Below, in pieces: positions 1 through 5,442 of a stretch of DNA of 5,703 nt. Below the pieces are notes generated by a model. The model saw only the letters and a program-made list of their open reading frames with translations. It was not told where the DNA came from and did not search any database. Source of the stretch: CAKVLS01 sp045605365 (lineage in GTDB: Bacteria; Bacillota; Clostridia; Christensenellales; UBA1242); contig JAZUPV010000085.1 in assembly GCA_045605365.1 (NCBI GenBank), positions 1 to 5,703 on the forward strand, in the 5' to 3' direction. A program made the translations under genes and the position numbers. Every line of letters starts with the position of its first letter. The stretch's first letter is position 1.

Positions 1-5
1 CTATA

Positions 6-23
6 ATGCCCTATTTTAGGCAT
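6..23. repeat. Short hairpin at left edge
   Basis: ATGCC at 6-10 pairs with GGCAT at 19-23, or alternatively CCTA (10-13) with TAGG (17-20) around a TTT loop. No clean T-tract follows on either strand, so this is at best a weak terminator of a gene lying to the left of the window. Confidence 0.25.
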
Positions 24-65
24 ATATAGTATATTTTGGCAAAAAACAAAATATTTTTAAATTTT

Positions 66-123
66 AAAAAAAAAGTAAAAATTATCAAAAAAATACTAAA
101 ATTTGTAGAAAAAAAGTTTTTTT
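66..123. other. Helically phased A-tracts (likely curved DNA)
   Basis: Runs of A or A/T are centred near 70 (A9), 79 (A5), 90 (A7), 101 (AAAATTT), 112 (A7) and 120 (T7), so most steps are 9-11 bp, close to one helical turn. Phased A-tracts are known to bend DNA. They lie about 160-210 bp upstream of the first promoter, so a direct UP-element role is unlikely; nucleoid-protein binding or upstream bending is an inference. In DNA this AT-rich, chance phasing cannot be excluded. Confidence 0.45.
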
Positions 124-127
124 GATA
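83..127. repeat. 11-bp inverted repeat with 23-nt spacer
   Basis: TATCAAAAAAA at 83-93 is the exact reverse complement of TTTTTTTGATA at 117-127. The arms overlap the phased A-tract region. It could form a stem-loop or serve as a dyad binding site. No T-tract follows the second arm, so it is not a standard terminator for the plus strand. Much of each arm is homopolymer, which lowers its significance. Confidence 0.4.
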
Positions 128-175
128 CTGCAAAAATTGCTTGCTAAAAAACATTTAGATTGTGACGCAAAAACA

Positions 176-199
176 TTTTTGTTGTTTTTATAACAAAAA
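176..199. repeat. AT-rich hairpin upstream of first gene
   Basis: TTTTTGTT at 176-183 pairs with AACAAAAA at 192-199 around an 8-nt loop. There is no downstream T-tract on the plus strand. It is probably a consequence of A/T runs, although it could be a weak structural element. Confidence 0.25.
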
Positions 200-282
200 A
201 AGTTTGACCTAGCTTGGTCTATATATATGTCAATATTACAATATAATTATTTAATATATATAATATAGCCAAAAGTTGAGTA

Positions 283-311
283 TTGACTTTTTGAAGTTAT
301 TGTATTATTAT
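283..311 (+). promoter_or_regulatory. Promoter of first array gene
   Basis: A TTGACT -35 box (283-288) is separated by 17 nt from a TATTAT -10 box (306-311). The very AT-rich stretch just upstream (about 241-267) could act as an UP element. A start near 318 would give a leader of about 24 nt before the ATG at 342. The -35 sits within the TATTGAC heptamer found in all four array promoters. Confidence 0.75.
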
Positions 312-331
312 AGTTTTACAAAAAAACATTT

Positions 332-336
332 GGAGG
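332..336 (+). promoter_or_regulatory. Ribosome binding site fixing the start at 342
   Basis: GGAGG lies 5 nt before the ATG at 342. The longer in-frame start at 276 lies upstream of the -35 box and has no ribosome binding site, and the 22 residues it would add have no counterpart in the three paralogs. The start at 342 is therefore preferred. Confidence 0.85.
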
Positions 337-341
337 CAATT

Positions 342-1226
342 ATGGGTCAATATACTATCACTCAAAACTTATTTAAAACAAAAATGATGTTAAAGGACGA
401 AAAAGGCAAGACAGTTATTTCTGCACCATACATTACTGAATATGCTCCTGACTTGAAGTTTTTTAACACTGGCAACCCAACTATTTATTTTATAAGAGAT
501 AGACAAGGTGTTTGTTCTTTGTTTAGTGAAGAAAAAGGTATGGTTCTTGGCTGTGCTTTGCCTGAATACACAGAAGCAAGCAACAATGGTATACCAGTAT
601 TGTTTAGAGTAGGTACTGAAACTGTATATGTTAGCCCAAAAGATGCTTCTAAGCACTTTATACAAAGAGACGAGGCTATTTGCTTTGAACAAGACAGCTT
701 AGGCAGACCTACACACAAGCACGTTTATAGAATAAAAAATGGTATGCCTGAAGAAATTTATAACGCCGGCATAAGCAATATTGACACAAAACGTATCACA
801 AGATATAGCCCTTGTAAGATAATTGACTATTGTGCTGATATGTATGCACCACTACTTATAAAAAACCCTAGCGAACTTGTATGCTATCTTGGATCACATT
901 CTTCTGACGAATATCGTGATATGGCAAGAGATTATGCAAGAGTAGAAGGCGTAGATATGTTGCCTACATACTTGCAAACAACAATAGACCACTTTAGAAC
1001 ACTTGCTAGCCATACAGACTTTGAACGTGAAACTTTTAACCATATAAGAAAGGTTGAAAGCCTGTTTGATAGAATTCAACAGCAATATGCACAACAAGCA
1101 GAACCTGTACAACCAACAACTGCAGGAGCTACTCAAACAACTGCTACCCAAACAGATGCTACTCAAACAACACAATCTTCTCAACCTACTCAATCAGCAA
1201 AACCTGTAAGCGACCAAGCTCAATAA
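342..1226 (+). CDS. Array paralog 1, short form, unknown function (294 aa)
   Basis: I do not recognise this family. The N-terminus (MGQYTITQNLF) aligns with those of the three downstream paralogs. Shared blocks are GKT (22-24), YVSP (96-99), QDSLGRPTH (117-125), VYRIKNGMP (128-136) and RYSP...YAPLLI (154-173). These are followed by a helical segment (about 177-222) ending in DHFRTLAS. Here it departs from its relatives: the long helical hairpin of 110-140 residues seen in the other three is missing, and a short helix (about 226-250) leads straight to a Q/T/P-rich tail (251-294). The tail contains a threefold ATQT[TD] repeat. There is no tryptophan, signal peptide or membrane segment, so it is probably cytoplasmic. 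It has its own promoter and terminator and is 114 bp from the next gene. Alanine is almost never encoded by GCC (one instance), unlike paralog 4. The gene is certain; its function is unknown. Confidence 0.93.
   Translation: MGQYTITQNLFKTKMMLKDEKGKTVISAPYITEYAPDLKFFNTGNPTIYFIRDRQGVCSLFSEEKGMVLGCALPEYTEASNNGIPVLFRVGTETVYVSPKDASKHFIQRDEAICFEQDSLGRPTHKHVYRIKNGMPEEIYNAGISNIDTKRITRYSPCKIIDYCADMYAPLLIKNPSELVCYLGSHSSDEYRDMARDYARVEGVDMLPTYLQTTIDHFRTLASHTDFERETFNHIRKVESLFDRIQQQYAQQAEPVQPTTAGATQTTATQTDATQTTQSSQPTQSAKPVSDQAQ
1128..1172 (+). repeat. Three 15-bp in-frame tandem repeats in the tail of paralog 1
   Basis: Units at 1128-1142, 1143-1157 and 1158-1172 follow the pattern GCTACYCAAACARMW and encode ATQTT, ATQTD and ATQTT (residues 263-277). 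The first and third differ only at the last base. The repeat is in frame, so a change in copy number would lengthen or shorten the disordered tail without a frameshift. Confidence 0.85.
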
Positions 1227-1232
1227 TAATAT

Positions 1233-1261
1233 ATAGACCCTAAATAAGGGTCTATTTTTTT
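1233..1261 (+). terminator. Intrinsic terminator of paralog 1
   Basis: A 9-bp stem (1233-1241 with 1247-1255, core AGACCC/GGGTCT) and a 5-nt loop are followed by a T-run ending at 1261. It begins 6 nt after the TAA stop. It separates this transcript from the promoter at 1282. Confidence 0.9.
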
Positions 1262-1281
1262 ATGTACAAAAGGCAACACTA

Positions 1282-1309
1282 TTGACTTTTTTTGTAAATA
1301 TGGTATCAT
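1282..1309 (+). promoter_or_regulatory. Promoter of second array gene
   Basis: A TTGACT -35 box (1282-1287) and a TATCAT -10 box (1304-1309) are separated by 16 nt, with a TGG extended -10 at 1301-1303. The predicted start near 1316 gives a leader of about 25 nt. The GGAGG at 1326-1330 is 10 nt before the ATG at 1341. The promoter begins about 20 bp after the previous terminator. Confidence 0.8.
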
Positions 1310-1340
1310 TAAAGTATAAAAACATGGAGGTTTTTTATAA

Positions 1341-2576
1341 ATGGCATACAAAATTGTAAAAAAATTTAGAAAGGCTGTTCTAGTTGACGAAAGTGGCAAA
1401 ACAGTAGCTACAGCACCACAAATTAGACCTTTAGGTTCTAAATTTGACAAGCCAATATATGTTATGACTGATAGAGAAGGTCAACTTAGCGTGTTTGATG
1501 CAGAAAAGAACGCCTACGTTTTGACAGGTGCTTCTGCAGCTGAAGGTAGCCCTATTATTGATGGCGTACCAATGATTTTTAGCAAAGGTAAAAACATACT
1601 ATACGTTTCACCAAAAAATGCTAGCGTTTTTAGAGTGCCAGAAAATGACACTTTGTGCATAGCTTTATCTAACCAAGGTCAACCTAGCCACGACACAGTG
1701 TTTCAAGTACACGAAGGCAAACCTTATCCATTGCACAAGCCTAATATGAGAATATCTAACCCAACTGCAATAATAAGATACCCACAAGGCGACACTATCG
1801 AAAATGTTTATCGCCCTTTGCTTATAAGCAGTTTTGACAGTGCAAGATATTATTTACAACAAACAAAACTTACTGACATTAGAATACTTGCACAAAGTTA
1901 TTCTCTAGTAGAAGGCAAAGAAAAATTACCTGAGTTTATGCGTAGCGTGCTTGACCACTTAAGGAGTGAAGTTAGTCAAGGCGGGGCTTATTCTGTAGAT
2001 AGACTTGGCGAACTAATCGCTGTTGCTGACCAAGAAGAAGTGGACCTAGAAAAAAGAAAAGAGCTTTTGCAAACACAAGCCCACGAAAAACAAATACAAA
2101 TTGACAAAGTAAACGAAGAACTTGCTGCCCTAGGCTATCCAGTAGCGCTAGAAGGTCGTGTAAGATATATGTCAGGCTCTGACAAAAAACGTGCCGAAAA
2201 AACCTTAGCCAAGGCTCTAAACAATCCTTCTGAAGAAATCGCAGCTTTGCTTGCAGAAAGAGAAACTTTAAATAGAGAAATCTTTAATATACACTTTGAT
2301 AAGATTCAACCTATAGAAGAATCTATATATGCAGGTCCTAGCAGCATCGAAGACTATAAATATAGCCTACAAACAAGAATTGATAGCCACCTAGCTTTAG
2401 ACTCACTAGAAGGCACTTTTGAAACAGTACTTCAAGAATATGGTATGACCTTGCCACAAGCAAATCAAGACGAAGTTCAAGCTCCTACAACAGAGTTGCC
2501 ACAAGCAAATACTTGTGAACAAGAACCAACAAAAAATGCTGACCAAGACCAGGGTCCTACCCCACCTATACAATAA
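1341..2576 (+). CDS. Array paralog 2, coiled-coil protein of unknown function (411 aa)
   Basis: This is a full-length member of the unrecognised family. The N-terminal region carries GKT (19-21), YVSP (88-91), GQPSH (113-117), VFQVHEGKP (120-128) and an R-x(5)-D-x-I-x-N-x-Y-x-P-L-L-I block (146-162). The GxP[TS]H element has Ser where the other three have Thr, and the preceding QDS is replaced by LSN. A helical segment ends at DHLRSEVSQGGAYS (205-218). A predicted helical hairpin follows: an acidic/basic helix of about 228-265, a loop, and a second helix of about 297-328. A further helix (about 335-367) leads to a Q/P/T/E-rich tail (371-411) with two LPQAN copies. There is no tryptophan, signal peptide or membrane span. 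It has its own promoter and terminator. The segment AERETLNREIF (306-316) matches AERDKL in paralog 3, so the hairpin is homologous in these two. The function is unknown; a scaffold or partner-binding role is only a guess. Confidence 0.95.
   Translation: MAYKIVKKFRKAVLVDESGKTVATAPQIRPLGSKFDKPIYVMTDREGQLSVFDAEKNAYVLTGASAAEGSPIIDGVPMIFSKGKNILYVSPKNASVFRVPENDTLCIALSNQGQPSHDTVFQVHEGKPYPLHKPNMRISNPTAIIRYPQGDTIENVYRPLLISSFDSARYYLQQTKLTDIRILAQSYSLVEGKEKLPEFMRSVLDHLRSEVSQGGAYSVDRLGELIAVADQEEVDLEKRKELLQTQAHEKQIQIDKVNEELAALGYPVALEGRVRYMSGSDKKRAEKTLAKALNNPSEEIAALLAERETLNREIFNIHFDKIQPIEESIYAGPSSIEDYKYSLQTRIDSHLALDSLEGTFETVLQEYGMTLPQANQDEVQAPTTELPQANTCEQEPTKNADQDQGPTPPIQ
2451..2510 (+). repeat. 15-bp direct repeat in the tail of paralog 2
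   Basis: The 15-mer TTGCCACAAGCAAAT occurs exactly at 2451-2465 and 2496-2510, 45 nt apart and in frame. It encodes LPQAN twice (residues 371-375 and 386-390). As in paralog 1, the repeat lies in the disordered tail and could change tail length by slippage or recombination. Confidence 0.85.
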
Positions 2577-2580
2577 TACA

Positions 2581-2611
2581 AAAGACCTAACAGCAAGTTA
2601 GGTCTTTTTTT
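2581..2611 (+). terminator. Intrinsic terminator of paralog 2
   Basis: An 11-bp perfect stem (2581-2591 with 2597-2607, core AGACCTAAC/GTTAGGTCT) and a 5-nt loop are followed by seven Ts (2605-2611, partly within the stem). It starts 4 nt after the TAA stop. Confidence 0.92.
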
Positions 2612-2627
2612 GTCTAAAAAGTCAGTA

Positions 2628-2655
2628 TTGACAAATCACTTTTTTATGTTATTAT
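2628..2655 (+). promoter_or_regulatory. Promoter of third array gene
   Basis: A consensus TTGACA -35 box (2628-2633) and a TATTAT -10 box (2650-2655) are separated by 16 nt, with a TGT extended -10 at 2647-2649. The start is predicted near 2662, giving a leader of about 26 nt. AAGGAG at 2673-2678 lies 9 nt before the ATG. The layout closely matches the promoter at 1282-1309. Confidence 0.82.
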
Positions 2656-2687
2656 AAAATTACAAACTATGTAAGGAGAATTTTGCA

Positions 2688-3962
2688 ATGTACTACGAAC
2701 ATAATTATCAAATAACAAAAAATTTTTTAGGGACACAATCTATACTTAAAGAAAATGGCAAAACCATACTAAAAGCAGGTCGCATTGTAGAATACGCTCC
2801 TGACGTTGACGAAGGTGTAAAAGAAGACAATCATATATTTGTTGTAAGCAACGAACCTGGCGTTTATGATGTTTATCACGCAGAACAACAAAGATATCTT
2901 TTGAAACACGCATACTTTACTGCAGACAATTTTTGCGAAGAAAGTGGCGTACCTATGGTATACACAAAAGACCAAGCAAACTTTTATGTTTCACCAGATG
3001 GCGTTGTTCACGACCTAAGACTTGACCTAGGTGACGTGTACTTTTCTCAAGATTCTAGGGGTTTACCTACACACGAAATGGTATTTAGAATAGTTGCTGG
3101 CAAACCTGTTACTATATATAGAGAAGATATGTACAGCCCAGTAAGAAACTTTGGTGATGATGACTATCGTGCAAGCAATATGCTATCAAGATTGCCACAA
3201 GGCGACCATATCGACAACCCATTTGTACCATTTCTTATAACCGACCAACAAGACTTAGGGCTTTTTGTAGGTGCAGAAGCTCCTGACGAACAAGTTTTAA
3301 GAGCTTTAGCCAACCAATACGTTAGAGTAACTGAAGGCAAATTTTTTGACCAAGCACAATACCTAAGAGAAGTTGCAAAACACTTTGAAGCTGTTGCAAC
3401 ACAACACGGCAAATATACTATCCAATCTCTACGTAGACAACTAGAAGCAAACCAAGACGCAATAAGACGTCAAGAAGAAGCCCTTGCCCCACAAAGAGCA
3501 GAAATGGAGCAACTAAACAAACAAATCAACGACATCAACAAAGCCCTTGGTCAACCAGAATATGACTACGACCCAGATTGGGAGTTCTTTGGCAAAACTG
3601 CCCCATACGAACAAAAACCTGAAGATTTAGCTTCTATGCCACAAGAAGTTCAAGACGCCTATGCAGAAAGAGATAAACTAATGGCAAGACATCAAGACCT
3701 TTATTTTGAAGTAGAAGAAATGCCAACCGACAACGCAGGTATAGATTCTTTTCACATTGCAAGACGTATTAGCTGTATAGAATATGTCTCTACAATACAA
3801 GCACTTGCTGACAAAGTAGAACAAGAACAAAAGGTTTTATCTAAACCAGCTCAACCTACCCCTTCTCAACCACAAACAACGCAACTACCTACCCAATCAC
3901 AAGAAGAACAAGGGTCACAAGACCAACCAAGCGGTCAACCAAAAAACAATCCAGTAGAATAA
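2688..3962 (+). CDS. Array paralog 3, coiled-coil protein of unknown function (424 aa)
   Basis: This is the longest member of the unrecognised family. Its N-terminus shares LKxNGKTILKAxxIVxYAP spacing with paralog 4 (residues 20-38), suggesting these two are the closest pair there. Further blocks are YVSP (100-103), QDSRGLPTH (121-129), VFRIVAGKP (132-140) and an R-x(5)-D-x-I-x-N-x-F-x-P-F-L-I block (168-184). A helical region ends with KHFEAVATQHGKYT (231-244). It is followed by a strongly charged coiled coil (about 245-287, rich in Q, E, R and A), a D/Y/W-containing loop (290-302) and a second helix (about 318-344). The tail from about 386 is Q/P/T/S-rich and ends with KNNPVE, like the KNNPQEQ of paralog 4. 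W298 is the only tryptophan in the four proteins. There is no signal peptide or membrane segment. The start is supported by a strong ribosome binding site and alignment with the paralogs. The biochemical role is unknown. Confidence 0.95.
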   Translation: MYYEHNYQITKNFLGTQSILKENGKTILKAGRIVEYAPDVDEGVKEDNHIFVVSNEPGVYDVYHAEQQRYLLKHAYFTADNFCEESGVPMVYTKDQANFYVSPDGVVHDLRLDLGDVYFSQDSRGLPTHEMVFRIVAGKPVTIYREDMYSPVRNFGDDDYRASNMLSRLPQGDHIDNPFVPFLITDQQDLGLFVGAEAPDEQVLRALANQYVRVTEGKFFDQAQYLREVAKHFEAVATQHGKYTIQSLRRQLEANQDAIRRQEEALAPQRAEMEQLNKQINDINKALGQPEYDYDPDWEFFGKTAPYEQKPEDLASMPQEVQDAYAERDKLMARHQDLYFEVEEMPTDNAGIDSFHIARRISCIEYVSTIQALADKVEQEQKVLSKPAQPTPSQPQTTQLPTQSQEEQGSQDQPSGQPKNNPVE

Positions 3963-3976
3963 CAATCTTAAAAAAC

Positions 3977-4006
3977 AAGACTAGCTAAAAGCCTAGTCTT
4001 TTTTTT
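3977..4006 (+). terminator. Intrinsic terminator of paralog 3
   Basis: An 8-bp stem, AAGACTAG (3977-3984) with CTAGTCTT (3993-4000), encloses an 8-nt loop and runs into eight Ts (3999-4006). It starts about 14 nt after the TAA stop at 3960-3962. Confidence 0.9.
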
Positions 4007-4034
4007 ACACCACTTTAAAAAATCAAGTTGGCTA

Positions 4035-4063
4035 TTGACATTTTTTAGACTATACCTTAAAAT
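4035..4063 (+). promoter_or_regulatory. Promoter of fourth array gene
   Basis: A consensus TTGACA -35 box (4035-4040) is separated by 17 nt from TAAAAT (4058-4063), a weaker -10 than those of the other three genes and lacking a TG extension. The TATTGAC heptamer (4033-4039) is shared with the other array promoters. Transcription from here would leave a leader of about 74 nt. Confidence 0.65.
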
Positions 4064-4069
4064 TAAATT

Positions 4070-4143
4070 ATAGATTAATACTATTTTTTAACTATTTGTA
4101 GATATTTATTACAAACAAAAATTTTTTAAAAGGCTGGTAAACT
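4070..4143 (+). promoter_or_regulatory. Long AT-rich leader with small hairpin and weak Shine-Dalgarno
   Basis: If the promoter at 4035-4063 is used, about 74 nt precede the ATG, against about 25 nt for the other three genes. TTTGTA (4095-4100) and TACAAA (4110-4115) form a 6-bp stem. The only ribosome binding site candidate is AAAAGG (4128-4133), 10 nt before the ATG, weaker than the GGAGG or AAGGAG of the other copies. Nothing matches a riboswitch class that I know. Lower or conditional translation of this copy is an inference. Confidence 0.45.
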
Positions 4144-5391
4144 ATGGACAAATCTCTATTTGAGATAAAAAGAACATTGTTTGGCAAAACTGTCTTAAAA
4201 AAGAACGGCAAAACAATCTTAAAAGCTCACCAAATAGTCGCTTATGCCCCTAGTGCCGGCGACATTATGACAATAAAAAACCCTATGTTTGTCACTATAG
4301 ACCAAGAAGGCAACCATAGTGTATACAGCGTTTTAGGCAACAAGCCTATCATAAAATTACAAAATGCCCAAGCCGGCAGACACTTTTTCAAAGATGGTTT
4401 TGAAAAAACTTCTCCAATGGTTTTTAACAAAGACGGTCAAGATATATACCTATCACCAGAAGGCACCGCCTACCCAATATCAATCAATGAAGAACTTTGT
4501 TTTGTTCAAGACGTCTCAGGCAACCCTACCCACAGTCTTGTTTTTAAAGTGGTCGACGGCAAGCCTATCCCCTTGTTCAAAAGCCCAGAATTTAGCCTAG
4601 CAAAGCCGTTTTACCTAAGAGAAGGTATGGCTCAATATCCGCTAATAGCTCGTTATAGACATAGCGACAGCGTACAAAACGCATACTTGCCACTTATGAT
4701 AACAAACCTTAGCGACCTAGAAGATTTTTGTAAAGCCCTACCACCAACCCAAAAAGATTATTCTTCTTTAAAGGATCAATATCTATCCCTAACTCTTAGC
4801 AAAAGAGCCACCCCACTTAGGGCTCACGAAGCTGGTAGCGAATATTTAAATACAATACAGACAAACTTTCAAAAAATCGCAACAGCTAGCGGCAGATATT
4901 CACTAGAAATCATACCTACCATTGTCAAAACAAACACCGCAAAAATTAGACTTGCAAAGCGTGGCATATCAATCAGCAACATAGAACTAGCAGAACAAAC
5001 AAGACAACTAGAACAACTCCGTACACAACAAGATGCCTTGTCATTTATCGACCAAAATGGCGACTATATCAGCGGTTATCGTGACCATTATGACGAAATG
5101 GTGTTTTTAGACAACTGTATAGGCGCAGCCACAACCAACGTCAACAACTGTACAAAAAATTTAACTAGATTAGACACCTGTATCAAAGAAGCAGAATCTA
5201 GCAACCAAGAGATGGCTTCAAGGCAATTATGCATAGGTTATACTGACAAATTGGCAGCTTCTATAGGCAAAATTATAGTCAAAACTGCCGCCTTAGCTTA
5301 CCCTATGCCCGAGCAAATCGACACAGAAGAAAACTCTTCAACCTACTCTTTTTCTGGTCGTAGCGCCAAAAATAACCCCCAAGAACAATAA
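4144..5391 (+). CDS. Array paralog 4, Cys-richer helical protein of unknown function (415 aa)
   Basis: This is the fourth full-length member of the unrecognised family. Conserved blocks are NGKTILKA (21-28), YLSP (102-105), QDVSGNPTH (122-130), VFKVVDGKP (133-141) and an R-x(5)-D-x-V-x-N-x-Y-x-P-L-M-I block (170-186). A helical segment ends with TNFQKIATASGRYS (240-253). The C-terminal half is helical but diverges from paralogs 2 and 3. It has fewer charges and more T, N and C, with cysteines at 325, 336, 346 and 363. The tail is shorter and less Q/P-rich, but ends KNNPQEQ, resembling paralog 3. There is no tryptophan, signal peptide or membrane span. Codon use is richer in C-ending codons than in paralog 1 (about a dozen GCC alanine codons against one). 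The Shine-Dalgarno is weak and the leader long. The start aligns with the paralogs (MDKSLFEIKRTLF). The function is unknown. Confidence 0.94.
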   Translation: MDKSLFEIKRTLFGKTVLKKNGKTILKAHQIVAYAPSAGDIMTIKNPMFVTIDQEGNHSVYSVLGNKPIIKLQNAQAGRHFFKDGFEKTSPMVFNKDGQDIYLSPEGTAYPISINEELCFVQDVSGNPTHSLVFKVVDGKPIPLFKSPEFSLAKPFYLREGMAQYPLIARYRHSDSVQNAYLPLMITNLSDLEDFCKALPPTQKDYSSLKDQYLSLTLSKRATPLRAHEAGSEYLNTIQTNFQKIATASGRYSLEIIPTIVKTNTAKIRLAKRGISISNIELAEQTRQLEQLRTQQDALSFIDQNGDYISGYRDHYDEMVFLDNCIGAATTNVNNCTKNLTRLDTCIKEAESSNQEMASRQLCIGYTDKLAASIGKIIVKTAALAYPMPEQIDTEENSSTYSFSGRSAKNNPQEQ

Positions 5392-5403
5392 AATGACAAC
5401 AAA

Positions 5404-5442
5404 AAAACACCCGCAATCAACCCCGCGGGTGTTTTATTTTTT
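5404..5442 (+). terminator. Terminator of paralog 4, probably bidirectional
   Basis: An 11-bp stem (5404-5414 with 5425-5435, core CACCCGC/GCGGGTG) and a 10-nt loop are followed by TTTTATTTTTT. Read on the minus strand, the same stem is followed by seven Ts and TGTTG, so it could also stop convergent transcription. It is the most GC-rich hairpin in the window. Confidence 0.88.

Larger units (their letters stand above)
1..282. other. AT-rich upstream region without a gene
   Basis: This stretch has no open frame with a credible start on either strand. It is dominated by A and T runs and holds a short hairpin at 6-23, phased A-tracts at 66-123, an 11-bp inverted repeat (83-93 with 117-127) and a second hairpin at 176-199. 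A weak promoter-like TTGACC at 204-209 is followed by TATATA-type sequence near 220-227, but the -10 is not well placed. I see no DnaA boxes, tRNA or riboswitch that I recognise. It probably acts as the upstream control region of the first gene of the array, or is simply spacer DNA. Confidence 0.6.

Noticed and set aside
276..341. Longer N-terminus of the first gene starting at the ATG at 276
   Set aside because: That ATG lies upstream of the -35 box at 283 and has no ribosome binding site. The extra 22 residues have no match in the paralogs, and a GGAGG precedes the ATG at 342.
405..413. GKT in the N-terminal block as a Walker A nucleotide-binding motif
   Set aside because: The full GxxxxGK[ST] pattern is absent in all four proteins, and the motif sits in a short turn between likely beta strands with no Walker B partner.
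390..1193. Minus-strand open frames opposite the first gene, and similar ones at 1220-1450, 2769-2975, 3164-3412 and 4242-4430
   Set aside because: They lie opposite strongly supported genes or across a promoter-terminator gap, lack ribosome binding sites, and have Cys/Ser-rich compositions typical of antisense translation.
342..1226. Paralog 1 as a frameshifted remnant of a full-length copy
   Set aside because: Only about 200 bp lie between the divergence point and the stop, too few to hide the missing hairpin in another frame, and the tail is a normal member of the family style.
1324..1359. Eleven-codon upstream reading frame overlapping the start of the second gene
   Set aside because: Its ATG overlaps the Shine-Dalgarno sequence of the real gene, has no ribosome binding site of its own and sits only a few bases after the predicted transcript start.
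4364..4600. 78-codon plus-strand frame inside the fourth gene
   Set aside because: It overlaps a conserved part of the fourth paralog in another frame and has no ribosome binding site.
342..5391. Reassigned UGA (code 4) as explanation for the rarity of Trp
   Set aside because: All four frames are full length without in-frame TGA, and the only Trp is encoded by TGG. The window gives no sign of reassignment.
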